A stretch of 34,604 nucleotides of DNA from Clostridiales bacterium. GTDB lineage: Bacteria > Bacillota > Clostridia > Peptostreptococcales > Anaerovoracaceae. The stretch spans positions 1 through 34,604 of the forward strand of contig JALEQY010000071.1 of NCBI GenBank assembly GCA_022763735.1, in the 5' to 3' direction. Of the stretch, positions 1-7,169 are shown piece after piece. The first letter of the stretch is position 1; every line of letters begins with the position of its first letter. The notes below the pieces were generated by a model. It did not search any database. It was given only the letters and a program-made list of their open reading frames with translations, and had not been told where the DNA came from. The position numbers and the translations under genes are program-made.

Positions 1-5
1 ATATT

Positions 6-32
6 CCAGAAATATAGAAACGATATTTCTGG
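6..32. repeat. short inverted repeat near window edge
   Basis: Ten-base arms (CCAGAAATAT at 6-15 and its complement at 23-32) flank a 7-base loop, so either strand can form a perfect hairpin. It sits just beside the terminator-like hairpin at 36-60. No U-run follows it directly, so it is not a terminator on its own. Its gene context lies outside the window. Confidence 0.5.
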
Positions 33-35
33 CAT

Positions 36-60
36 AAAAAAAGGGATGTACCCTTTTTTA
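36..60. terminator. rho-independent terminator, symmetrical
   Basis: A run of seven A and GGG is followed by a 5-base loop and CCC plus six T. Both strands therefore show a short stem followed by a T-run. The GC core is only three pairs, but the flanking A/T pairs extend the stem. It could end a plus-strand gene upstream of the window or a minus-strand transcript entering from the IS side. No gene adjoining it is visible in this window. Confidence 0.55.
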
Positions 61-140
61 TCAGGATAATCCCTTAATACATATTATCTCACTTATTCTG
101 TTTTGGTTCAGGCTTAATAATAATACGCACCCTCCGTGGC

Positions 141-190
141 TGTTAGCGCCGGTATATAATTGACCCATATCGCCGATAAAAATTGACCCA
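141..190. repeat. IS21 left terminal inverted repeat
   Basis: This stretch starts TGTTAGCGCCGG and contains two TTGACC modules (160-165 and 183-188), each preceded by CGCCG. It matches the complement of 2233-2282 at roughly 36 of 50 positions. The spacing of the two modules is the same at both ends, which supports specific transposase-binding repeats rather than chance. Confidence 0.88.
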
Positions 191-249
191 CCCAATAACC
201 AAGCGGTACCATAGTTTTGAAACAACAACTACGAACTATGGAGGTCCGC

Positions 250-1464
250 ATGATAAGGAGTGAGTCAATTACTATGATACGTGAAAAAGCTCTCGAAGGC
301 AAGAGTGCCTACATGATCAGCAAGGAACTCGGCTTTTCGAAAAACACTGTGAAGAAGTACATGGATACTTCACAAAATATCAAACCTACATATCCAACAA
401 GAGCATCTAAGCTTGATCCTTTCAAGGAGTATATCCATGAACTCATGGCAGCTGGAATATTCAACTGTGTAGTGATCATGGAACGTATAACTGAAAAAGG
501 ATATGATGGAGGCATAAGTATACTAAAAGACTATGTTAAACCTTTTAGGCCGGCTAAAAAGAGCCCTGCAGTACAGCGATATGAAACCCCTCCCGGCAAG
601 CAAGCTCAAATGGACTGGGGCATATGCCACTATGTTGATGATATGGGCCATGAACATAAAGTTCCTGCATTTATCATGATCCTTGGTAACAGCCGAATGA
701 AATATGTAGAATTCACAAAACGCTGCGATTTGTTTAGTCTTCAAAGATGTATCCTCGATGCTTTCGAATATTTTGAAGGAGTTCCGGAAACCATCCTGAC
801 GGATAATATGAAAACTGTTATCCTTGGGCGTGAATCAGGAAAACCTGTATGGCATCCCGGGTTTCTGGATTTTGCCAATGATATCGGTTTCGTACCTAAG
901 GTGTGTAAGGTCAGGAAGCCTCAAACAAAGGGCAAAGTCGAAAGACTGGTCCATTATGTAAAAGATAACTTTATGCCCGGCAGAGTGTTCAGCGATATAC
1001 ATGATCTTAATAGACAGGCTATAAGCTGGTGTGACAAGGTCAATGCTAAAATATCCTCATCCACAGGATATACGCCTATTGAGCTATTACCTGATGAACA
1101 TCTCAAAGGCCTTCCTGACACAAAGGTATGTGACAGATACAGATTTGAAACTAGGCTCGTCAGTCGTGATGGCTTTGTAAGTTATGACGGAGTTAGATAT
1201 GGAGTGCCATGGCAATATAGTGGAAAATATGTCACTGTACGTGCCATAAAAGATAAACTCGAAATATTCGATGGTCTTATGCTCATCGCAAGCCATGATA
1301 TCGAACCACACTCCGGAAGAATATTATTCCTTGATGGACAGTATCGAGGTTTAGCCGAAAAGAATGGTCTTACATTCTTTACCGGTGCCCGTATGCATAC
1401 TGAAACTGTTGAGATAAGGCCATTATCCATTTATGAAGAACTTCTGGAGGTGTCAAATGGTTGA
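250..1464 (+). CDS. istA: IS21 transposase IstA
   Basis: DDE-type transposase that cuts and joins the IS ends; it works with the IstB ATPase. The start is taken at the ATG at 250 because GGAGG stands 5 bases upstream; an in-frame TTG at 217 and ATG at 238 are less likely. The 404-residue protein has an N-terminal helix-turn-helix (about residues 8-40, including KELGFSKNTVKKYM). An RNase H-like integrase core follows, with the acidic triad visible as D122 (QMDWG), D185 (LTDNMK) and E231 (KGKVERLV). A C-terminal beta-rich region follows. The length is normal for the family and there is no frameshift. It overlaps istB by 8 bases, which suggests translational coupling. Confidence 0.95.
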   Translation: MIRSESITMIREKALEGKSAYMISKELGFSKNTVKKYMDTSQNIKPTYPTRASKLDPFKEYIHELMAAGIFNCVVIMERITEKGYDGGISILKDYVKPFRPAKKSPAVQRYETPPGKQAQMDWGICHYVDDMGHEHKVPAFIMILGNSRMKYVEFTKRCDLFSLQRCILDAFEYFEGVPETILTDNMKTVILGRESGKPVWHPGFLDFANDIGFVPKVCKVRKPQTKGKVERLVHYVKDNFMPGRVFSDIHDLNRQAISWCDKVNAKISSSTGYTPIELLPDEHLKGLPDTKVCDRYRFETRLVSRDGFVSYDGVRYGVPWQYSGKYVTVRAIKDKLEIFDGLMLIASHDIEPHSGRILFLDGQYRGLAEKNGLTFFTGARMHTETVEIRPLSIYEELLEVSNG

Positions 1465-2218
1465 GTATGAACACACACTGAAGCTACTTGATGATATGGG
1501 GCTTACGACAGCAGCTGAGCAGCTTGATGCAATGTTAGATGAAGCTGCACGAAATGATGAGATAACTTACCTGGGATTTCTTCACAACCTGCTGCTTCAG
1601 GAAGAAGAAGCAAGGAAACGGCGAAGCCTTCAAACTAGGCTCAAGTTATCTAAACTTCCATATCGGAAAACTCTTGATGAATTTGATTTTGAATTCCAAC
1701 CGAGTATCAACAAGGAAACTATTGCTGAACTTGCTACACTTGTTTTCGCTGAGCGTAATGAAAATATATTGTTTATGGGTCCGCCCGGTGTTGGCAAAAC
1801 ACACCTTGCCGTAGGTCTTGCTATGCAGGCTATTGAAAATGGTAAGACGGTATACTTCACCAGTCTTTCTCACATGCTACAGGATCTTAAAAAAGCAAAG
1901 CAGCAAAACAGGCTGGATCGGCGGTGGAAAGTATATACAAGAGCCGCTATCCTCATTATCGATGAAGTCGGATATTCCGTTATGGATCGAGAATCGGCGG
2001 AACTCTTCTTCCAAGTAGTATGCAAACGTTACGAGTCTGGAAGCATAATACTGACCAGCAACAAACATTTCAATGAATGGGGAGACATGATGTCAGATAC
2101 CGTTATTGCAACAGCCACTTTAGATCGATTACTGCACCATTCCTTTGTCATCAACATCAAAGGAAATACTTACAGACTAAAAGACAGGCTGCGTGTCGGC
2201 GATGTTGACCGGCGTTAG
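1457..2218 (+). CDS. istB: IS21 helper ATPase IstB
   Basis: DnaC-like AAA+ ATPase that assembles on target DNA and activates IstA. The start is the ATG at 1457, seven bases after CTGGAGG; the frame is open further upstream but only inside istA. The 253-residue protein shows Walker A at about residues 108-115 (GPPGVGKT), Walker B at about 166-170 (LIIDE), and the sensor region LTSNKHFNEWGDM. N-terminal helices (about 1-80) match the IstB N-terminal domain. The length is normal and the gene is intact. The last codons run into the right-end binding repeats of the element. Confidence 0.95.
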   Translation: MVEYEHTLKLLDDMGLTTAAEQLDAMLDEAARNDEITYLGFLHNLLLQEEEARKRRSLQTRLKLSKLPYRKTLDEFDFEFQPSINKETIAELATLVFAERNENILFMGPPGVGKTHLAVGLAMQAIENGKTVYFTSLSHMLQDLKKAKQQNRLDRRWKVYTRAAILIIDEVGYSVMDRESAELFFQVVCKRYESGSIILTSNKHFNEWGDMMSDTVIATATLDRLLHHSFVINIKGNTYRLKDRLRVGDVDRR

Positions 2219-2232
2219 TCAGTCGGCAAAAT

Positions 2233-2282
2233 TAGGTCAATTTTCGTCGGCGTTTTAGGTCAAAACGAAATCGGCGTTGACA
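2233..2282. repeat. IS21 right terminal inverted repeat
   Basis: This is the complement partner of 141-190. It carries two GGTCAA modules, each followed by a CGGCG block, and ends in TTGACA. A further partial module (GTCAGTCGGCAAAATTAGGTCA) lies just inside, next to the istB stop codon. Such subterminal copies are usual at IS21 ends. Confidence 0.85.
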
Positions 2283-2295
2283 AGATGCGCATGTT

Positions 2296-2397
2296 TTACC
2301 GGTACCCGCGGTTGTCAAGCAGAAAAGTGCCACGTGCTAAATCACTGTACTTCTCGCATAGGCTATGCGCACCTCGCCTTGCTTCGGTCAAAGCACT
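2296..2397 (-). other. possible -1 frame extension of the small basic gene
   Basis: Reading on the minus strand from the heptamer TTTTTTA (2403-2397), the -1 frame runs AGT GCT TTG ACC and stays open for 33 codons to TAA at 2298-2296. The predicted peptide contains SALTEARRGAHSLCEKYSD and LARGTFLLDNRGYR. A 15-base palindrome (2355-2369) lies about 30 bases downstream of the heptamer. It could be a programmed frameshift product, a gene broken by loss of one T from a T-run, or chance. The last two are at least as likely as the first. Confidence 0.35.
2355..2369. repeat. perfect 7-bp inverted repeat
   Basis: CGCATAG and CTATGCG flank a single G. With a one-base centre it is better suited to binding a dimeric protein than to forming an RNA hairpin. 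It lies in the -1 frame extension downstream of the small basic gene, between that gene and the IS21 right end. No function is known. Confidence 0.4.
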
Positions 2398-2627
2398 AAA
2401 AAAGAACCCGTTCCATATTCACCATACTTCCCGGATCCTTTACCTCTTTCGTATTCTCTTTTCCAGTCTTTCTTTCGCGGTCTGTCTTTTTCCGTCATGA
2501 ATTTACCTGTTCTGAAGCCTGCTGTCATGTGCTGCTTTTTCAGATTCATCTCATTCATGTTGATGATCATTTTCTTTTCCTGTTTTGGCTGCGGCACAGG
2601 AACGCTCTTTTTTCGTTTTTTACTCAT
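2388..2627 (-). CDS. small basic protein of unknown function
   Basis: I do not recognise a characterised family. The start is the ATG at 2627, preceded by AAAGGAAATGATAGT. The 79-residue product is very rich in Lys and Arg (it begins MSKKRKKSVPVP and contains DRPRKKDWKREYERG) and ends in a Gly/Ser/Tyr-rich tail. No membrane segment or signal peptide is seen. The charge suggests nucleic-acid binding, but that is inference only. Two codons before the stop lies a T TTT TTA heptamer in phase for a -1 slip. The -1 frame stays open for 33 more codons, to a stop at 2296-2298, and would give a product of about 110 residues. The gene ends close to the right end of the IS21 element and is upstream-isolated from the tRNA operon. 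Confidence 0.6.
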   Translation of the reverse strand: MSKKRKKSVPVPQPKQEKKMIINMNEMNLKKQHMTAGFRTGKFMTEKDRPRKKDWKREYERGKGSGKYGEYGTGSFLVL

Positions 2628-2796
2628 ACTATCATTTCCTTTCTTTATTACCTCTATGGAGAAATCGCACATTCTGTCCCCACAAATAACTATGTATGGA
2701 TGACCGCAGGGGCTCTCAGAAGCCCTCAGGTGCCCCCACATGCACAGGTTTTCTGATTTGCTGAAATCGCCGGAGCCCTTGAAAATGCTGACTCCC
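2628..2796. other. intergenic stretch between orphan gene and tRNA terminator
   Basis: No gene is supported here. It includes a G/C-rich patch with a 5-bp stem (GGGCT at 2710-2714 and AGCCC at 2721-2725). Two direct copies of CCCTTGAAAA begin 19 bases apart (2776-2785 and 2795-2804, the second reaching into the tRNA terminator tail). Open frames crossing this stretch into the tRNA have no ribosome binding site. Confidence 0.4.
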
Positions 2797-2832
2797 CTTG
2801 AAAACAAAGAACTCGGAGCATTCGCTCCGAGT
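2797..2832 (-). terminator. terminator of the tRNA operon
   Basis: On the minus strand, just after tRNA-fMet, a 9-bp stem (ACTCGGAGC at 2811-2819 with its complement at 2824-2832) and a 4-base loop are followed by TTCTTTGTTTTC. This is a typical rho-independent terminator placed 9 bases after the CCA end of the last tRNA. Confidence 0.85.
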
Positions 2833-2841
2833 GTGAATTCT

Positions 2842-2917
<76 letters not shown>

Positions 2918-2957
2918 TCATCATATTAAATATTAATTGTTCGACCCTTTCTATTAT

Positions 2958-3046
2958 TGGTGCCGGAGACCGGGGTCGAACCGGTACGATCGGTAAGGAT
3001 CGCAGGATTTTAAGTCCTGTGCGTCTGCCAATTCCGCCACTCCGGC
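2958..3046 (-). tRNA. tRNA-Leu (TAA)
   Basis: An 89-base class II tRNA with a long variable arm, as expected for leucine. The acceptor stem is GCCGGAG paired with CTCCGGC, the anticodon loop contains TTAAAA with anticodon TAA, and the T loop is GGTTCGACC. CCA is encoded (2958-2960). It is the middle gene of the operon, 40 bases from tRNA-fMet and 40 bases from tRNA-Asn. Confidence 0.96.
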
Positions 3047-3047
3047 A

Positions 3048-3083
3048 AATAATAATCTGAAGCCGAGACTTCAGATTATTATT
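3048..3083 (-). repeat. 15-bp-arm palindrome between tRNA-Asn and tRNA-Leu
   Basis: AATAATAATCTGAAG at 3048-3062 is the exact complement of 3069-3083, with a 6-base loop. It almost fills the 40-base gap between two tRNA genes. In RNA from the minus strand it would be a 15-bp, AT-rich hairpin ending in ATTATTATTT. It could be a weak terminator, an RNase processing signal separating the two tRNA precursors, or a remnant of a small mobile repeat. Confidence 0.8.
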
Positions 3084-3086
3084 TCT

Positions 3087-3161
3087 TGGCTCCAAGGGTG
3101 GGGCTCGAACCCACAGCCTATCGGTTAACAGCCGAGTGCTCCACCATTGAGCTACCTTGGA
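3087..3161 (-). tRNA. tRNA-Asn (GTT)
   Basis: A 75-base cloverleaf with an acceptor stem TCCAAGG paired with CCTTGGA, an anticodon loop CTGTTAA (anticodon GTT) and a T arm GGGTTCGAGCC. CCA is encoded (3087-3089). It is the first gene of the operon, starting about 33 bases downstream of a consensus -10 box. Confidence 0.96.
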
Positions 3162-3193
3162 ATATTAGGTTATGTCTCTTAACGACAAGAACT

Positions 3194-3222
3194 ATTATAT
3201 GGCAAAACACCCTATATGTCAA
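3194..3222 (-). promoter_or_regulatory. consensus sigma-A promoter of the tRNA operon
   Basis: On the minus strand TTGACA (3222-3217), a 17-base spacer and TATAAT (3199-3194) match the housekeeping consensus at all 12 positions. Transcription would start near 3187, some 25 bases before tRNA-Asn. A perfect promoter suits a stable-RNA operon. The rest of the gap up to the next gene (3223-3279) is AT-rich and I see no strong terminator in it. Confidence 0.88.
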
Positions 3223-3279
3223 CTGTTTTTTCATTAATTTTTTAAAATATTTTTAACAGAAAACGGCACTGGAAAACGC

Positions 3280-4512
3280 TTATTTTTTCTTTCCGAGCCT
3301 TTTTACCAGAGGCTTCCTATCTTCAGTATTTTCAATACTTTCAGTCTCTTCAGCATCTATTTCGATATGTTCGGGGTCCGCCATCTGAGGCTCTTCTTCC
3401 TGCAGCTTTTTATCCTCTAGCTCTATTTCTTTTACCAGCTGGGCTCTATCTTCCTCCATAGCTGCTTCTATCATTTTAATCTTCTCAGAATACTTCCTGA
3501 TATTGGCCCTGTCACTCTCATCCTCGTAAATAGCTAGCAGTTCCTTCATAGTTTCCAGATGGCTCCCATTCAGATGCAGAACCTTTTTGAACGAATCTAC
3601 AGCATCAGAACGCTTGCCTGTCATCTCATAGGCTACACCAAGATAGTAGTAAAGCGGCCACCAGTCGCTGAATCTGGTCGAAGTAAAAGGCTCCAGAACC
3701 TTAATTCCTTCTTCATACCGGCCGGCAAGGACATGGTTATATCCTGCTTCTATCTGCACCGGTTCTGCAATCTGCTGCAATCTTTCACGGATTTCTTTCT
3801 TATCTTTGCCGTTCTTGCTGAATTTCATGAAGCTTTTCCACGAAAGATCAGCTTTGGCATAAAGCCCCATATTCAGATATGCATATCCAAGATAATAATA
3901 ACCCTGAGCAAATCTCGGGTGAGTTTCCGTAAGAAGCTCAAACCAGTCAAGTGCTTCCGCCTTAAATCTGCCCACATATTCTTCATTGCTGCTGTTAAGA
4001 TACATTGCTCTGCATGCTCTGGCGTAGCTGTACATGCTGTGAAGATAATCGTATCTCATGCACAGTGATGCTCTGAAATGAATACATGCATTATCAAGAT
4101 CACCGCGTTCCGCAGCATCTCGACCTTCTTTCATCATTCCTTCTTCCAGTTTATGATTATACAGTTTAGTCAGGATAGCAACATAATCCTTGGTGTATTT
4201 GAAATGAGGATCACATCCCATCACCCATGCCATATTTTCAGCAATTACAAGCATCGGAATTCCTTCGCCCCCGGCAAAATCCTTCAGTTCCTTCTTTCTC
4301 AGCGGGATAGGCACACCGCGCATAAGATCTCCCGCCTTTGATTTCGAAATAAAATCCTCCGAAAACTCAGCGAATACAAACCTGTTCAGATATTTTCTGA
4401 AATACTTGCCGATCCTGTCTTCTCTGATCTGAATATCAGACTCCTCTCTCGGCCTTACAACAGTTCTGGTTATACCCAGATTCTGGGCGATGCTTCTTTT
4501 TTCCTTACTCAT
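3280..4512 (-). CDS. TPR-repeat protein of unknown function
   Basis: A 410-residue soluble protein with no signal peptide or membrane segment. Residues 1-125 form an unassigned N-terminal region (MSKEKRSIAQNLG). From about 130 to 330 there are several TPR-like helix pairs, for example AAERGDLDNACIHFRASL, FAQGYYYLGYAYLNMGLY, YNHVLAGRYEEGIKVLEPF and YYYLGVAYEMTGKRSDAVD. The C-terminal part, about 340-410, is strongly charged, probably coiled coil then disordered, and ends PLVKRLGKKK. TPRs mediate protein-protein contact, so a scaffold or adaptor role is likely but the partner is unknown. The start has GAGGT 8 bases upstream. It follows the radical SAM gene by 9 bases and is the last gene of the long minus-strand run. 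Confidence 0.85.
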   Translation of the reverse strand: MSKEKRSIAQNLGITRTVVRPREESDIQIREDRIGKYFRKYLNRFVFAEFSEDFISKSKAGDLMRGVPIPLRKKELKDFAGGEGIPMLVIAENMAWVMGCDPHFKYTKDYVAILTKLYNHKLEEGMMKEGRDAAERGDLDNACIHFRASLCMRYDYLHSMYSYARACRAMYLNSSNEEYVGRFKAEALDWFELLTETHPRFAQGYYYLGYAYLNMGLYAKADLSWKSFMKFSKNGKDKKEIRERLQQIAEPVQIEAGYNHVLAGRYEEGIKVLEPFTSTRFSDWWPLYYYLGVAYEMTGKRSDAVDSFKKVLHLNGSHLETMKELLAIYEDESDRANIRKYSEKIKMIEAAMEEDRAQLVKEIELEDKKLQEEEPQMADPEHIEIDAEETESIENTEDRKPLVKRLGKKK

Positions 4513-4521
4513 AATCTTACC

Positions 4522-5394
4522 TCACAGTGCTCTGAATCTCTCATCCTTGAACATATCATGATTCTCCATGGCCTTTCTTACCATAGCCATCATTTTATCC
4601 TTGTCTTCAGGCAGATTTCCTCTCAGGGATACATAGTTCGAAGCATGATTGCTTCGGAAAACGCACGTTTTGCGGACATCTATATTCTTGAGCATCAACA
4701 GCGTTTCCGCCATCACTTCCTCCGGTGATAAAAGCTTGAGCTTTCCTGATGCAATATCTTCAGCCATTGGAACACCAGGCTCTACCATAAGAGTCAGCAG
4801 GCCGACGTATGAAGGCTCCATCTCACTTATCATAGTTCCTGTCTGAACAGCATGATCCTCCCAGCCATCTTTACCTGCCAGTCCGGAAATAAATGTCACA
4901 GAAGCCTTCATACCGCAGGCTTCTATCTTTTTAACACCATCGATAAGCTGCTGCCTTGTTTCACCTTTGTGAATGTCCTTAAGCACCTTATCGCTCCCTG
5001 ACTCTGCACCTAGATACACCATGGTTATCCCGGCTTCATACAGTTCACGCATTTCCTCATCAGTTTTATTGAGAGCATCTGTAGCTCTGCCGTAAACGGT
5101 CACCCGTTCACACTCGGGGAAATTCTCCCTGATGTACTCCAGTATCGGCAGCAGTCTTCTGTTGGAAAGTGCCAGCGCATCTCCGTCACACAGGAATATC
5201 CTCTCCACTCTCCTGTAACGTCTTCTGGCTTCCGCAAAATCCTCAAGAACTTCATCCAGTGATCTTACCCTGAATTTCTTATCCTTGAACATGCTGCAGA
5301 AAGTGCACTTGTTGTGTGTACATCCTATAGTGACCTGCACCAGCAGACTGTATGCCTCGCTGGGAGGTCTGTATATATTTCCTTCATATCTCAT
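4522..5394 (-). CDS. radical SAM protein of unknown substrate
   Basis: A 290-residue radical SAM enzyme. The cluster-binding cysteines are visible as C25, C30 and C33 in GCTHNKCTFCSMF, a CX4CX2C spacing rather than the usual CX3CX2C. A barrel with a GDALAL glycine region, AGITMVYLGAESGSD (SAM-binding strand) and VTFISGLAGKDG follows. The general fold resembles Elp3/MiaB-type enzymes, and it lacks a recognisable TRAM, SPASM or B12 domain. Similar short proteins are widespread in Clostridia and mostly have no assigned reaction. GAGG stands 10 bases before the ATG. It lies 33 bases after argS and 9 bases before the TPR gene, so the three are probably cotranscribed, but this does not reveal the substrate. 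Confidence 0.88.
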   Translation of the reverse strand: MRYEGNIYRPPSEAYSLLVQVTIGCTHNKCTFCSMFKDKKFRVRSLDEVLEDFAEARRRYRRVERIFLCDGDALALSNRRLLPILEYIRENFPECERVTVYGRATDALNKTDEEMRELYEAGITMVYLGAESGSDKVLKDIHKGETRQQLIDGVKKIEACGMKASVTFISGLAGKDGWEDHAVQTGTMISEMEPSYVGLLTLMVEPGVPMAEDIASGKLKLLSPEEVMAETLLMLKNIDVRKTCVFRSNHASNYVSLRGNLPEDKDKMMAMVRKAMENHDMFKDERFRAL

Positions 5395-5427
5395 TATTAT
5401 CTTAATTCCTCTCAGTTGAATACTGTC

Positions 5428-7140
5428 TTACATCTTCTCCGGAGCCTTCATTCCGAGAAGTCCGAGACCATTCTTTATTGCTGCCTTGGCTGCCATCACG
5501 AGAGCCACCTTCGCAATCTTTTCATCCTCATTATCTACCAGAATATGTTCATCATGATAGAATTTATTGAATGCCTGTGCAATATCAACTATATGTCTCG
5601 TTACGATCGAAGGCTCGTATTTTTCTCCTGCTTCCAGAATAACATCAGGCAGAGTATATATCAGCTTGATAAGCTCATGAGCAGCATCTCCGGTAATGTA
5701 TTTCGGATCGAATCCCGATGCCGCTTTCGTAACTATATCATCTCCTGCTTTTCTCATTATGCTGCATGCTCTGGCATGAGTATACTGAACATAAGGGCCT
5801 GTTTCACCTTCAAAATTCAGCACCTTATCCCACGAGAACACATAGTCCTTGATTCTGTAGTTAGAGAGCTCGTTGAATACAACGGCACCGATACCGACTT
5901 CCTTTGCAGTCTCATCGATATTCTCTGTATTGACATTCTTATCTATAATTATCTGCTTAGTCTGCTCAACAGCTCTGTTAAGCACATCTTCGAGGAATAT
6001 GACTCTGCCCTGTCTTGTTGACATGGTTCCGTCTTCCATACTTACAAGTCCGAAAGGAACGTGAACGCAATCCCTTGCCCATTCATAGCCCAGCATTTCT
6101 ATTATCTGTATCCACTGCTGGAAATGCAGATTCTGCTGTGAAGCTACGACATATATATTCTTGTAGAAATCATAAGTCTCTTTTCTGTATACTGCTGCAG
6201 CAATGTCTCTGGTGATGTAAAGCGTTGAGCCATCCGACTTGGTGATGAGCGCAGGCGGCAGGTTGTAATCATCAAGTCTTACAATCTGTGCACCGTCATC
6301 CTCTTCAAGAATGCCCTTGTCCTCAAGTTCTTTTACAAATCTAGGCATTTTGTCAGAATAGAAGCTTTCTCCATTGTATGAGTCAAATGTAATTCCCAGC
6401 ATGTCATATACCCTGTTGAATTCCTTGAGACTCTCTTCTCTGAACCACTGCCACAGTTCAACTTCCTCAGGTTCACCATGTTCAAGCTTTGTAAAGATAG
6501 CACGTGCTTCATCCTCAAGAGAAGGATCCTTCTCTGCTTCTTCATGGAATTTAGTGTAGTATGACAGAAGAGTCTGGATAGGAGCATTTATAACATCCTC
6601 TTTATTACCCCATCTTCTGTATGCGCATATCATTTTGCCGAACTGAGTTCCATAGTCACCAAGATGGTTGATCCTCATCGTATCATATCCTAGGAAATCA
6701 TATATTTTATAAATTGAATTTCCGATAACGGTACTTCTGATGTGTCCGATATGGAAAGGTTTTGCTATATTAGGCGATGAATACTCAACGATTACTTTTC
6801 TTCCCTGTCCTATATCACTTCTGCCGTAGTCATCACCCTTGGCAACTGCTTCCGTGACAACCTCTCTGGCGAAAGCTTCCTTGGAAATGAACATGTTCAC
6901 ATATGCATTCACATTCTCAACCTTATCAAAAATATCATTGTCCGAAACAGCTTCCGCTATGTTCTTGGCAATCATAGGCGGTGCCTTTCTCAGAATCTTC
7001 GCCAGCTTGAAGCAAGGGAACGCATAGTCGCCCATCTTGCTGTCGGCAGGGGTTTCTATCATGTTAACGATTTCTTCTTTTTCCAGACCTTCGATCTGAG
7101 CCGAAAGGATCTGAGCAATCTGTTCTTTATAGCTGATCAT
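5428..7140 (-). CDS. argS: arginine--tRNA ligase
   Basis: Class I aminoacyl-tRNA synthetase that charges tRNA-Arg in the cytosol. The 570-residue protein has the N-terminal Add1 domain (about 1-105). The HIGH signature is at residues 130-133 (PFHIGHIRST). The KMSKS position is occupied by MSTRQG at 373-378, the usual substitution in bacterial ArgRS. A C-terminal DALR anticodon-binding domain follows (about 450-570, ending LLGMKAPEKM). Length and motifs are normal. AAGGAG is 7 bases before the ATG. It lies 29 bases downstream of mutS2 and upstream of the radical SAM gene. Confidence 0.97.
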   Translation of the reverse strand: MISYKEQIAQILSAQIEGLEKEEIVNMIETPADSKMGDYAFPCFKLAKILRKAPPMIAKNIAEAVSDNDIFDKVENVNAYVNMFISKEAFAREVVTEAVAKGDDYGRSDIGQGRKVIVEYSSPNIAKPFHIGHIRSTVIGNSIYKIYDFLGYDTMRINHLGDYGTQFGKMICAYRRWGNKEDVINAPIQTLLSYYTKFHEEAEKDPSLEDEARAIFTKLEHGEPEEVELWQWFREESLKEFNRVYDMLGITFDSYNGESFYSDKMPRFVKELEDKGILEEDDGAQIVRLDDYNLPPALITKSDGSTLYITRDIAAAVYRKETYDFYKNIYVVASQQNLHFQQWIQIIEMLGYEWARDCVHVPFGLVSMEDGTMSTRQGRVIFLEDVLNRAVEQTKQIIIDKNVNTENIDETAKEVGIGAVVFNELSNYRIKDYVFSWDKVLNFEGETGPYVQYTHARACSIMRKAGDDIVTKAASGFDPKYITGDAAHELIKLIYTLPDVILEAGEKYEPSIVTRHIVDIAQAFNKFYHDEHILVDNEDEKIAKVALVMAAKAAIKNGLGLLGMKAPEKM

Positions 7141-7169
7141 TGTTTTCTCCTTATAATAAATAATGTTTT

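Larger units (their letters stand above)
141..2282 (+). mobile_element. complete IS21-family insertion sequence
   Basis: The element is 2142 bases long. Its ends begin TGT and end ACA. The outer 50 bases of the two ends are imperfect inverted repeats (about 36 of 50 match), each carrying two copies of a CGCCG...TTGACC module, as expected for the multiple terminal transposase-binding sites of IS21 elements. Inside lie istA and istB, overlapping by 8 bases, which is the standard IS21 arrangement. Both genes look intact, so the element may be active. No target-site duplication is visible: the left flank reads CCTCCGTGGC and the right flank AGATGCGCAT. IS21 elements normally leave 4-8 base duplications, so either the flanks have recombined or the true ends differ by a few bases. 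Confidence 0.92.

Noticed and set aside
61..140. Possible gene remnant on the minus strand left of the IS (frame ending PEPKQNK)
   Set aside because: Only about 13 codons lie outside the IS, the frame cannot be joined to the right flank, and a GGAGGGTG match is not enough to call a gene.
2285..2340. Peptide resembling a P-loop (LTTAGTGKTCAS) on the minus strand next to the IS21 right end, suggesting an ATPase gene cut by the IS
   Set aside because: The frame is open for only about 17 codons after a TAG, has no ribosome binding site and lacks the first Gly/Ala of a Walker A motif; the left IS flank does not continue it.
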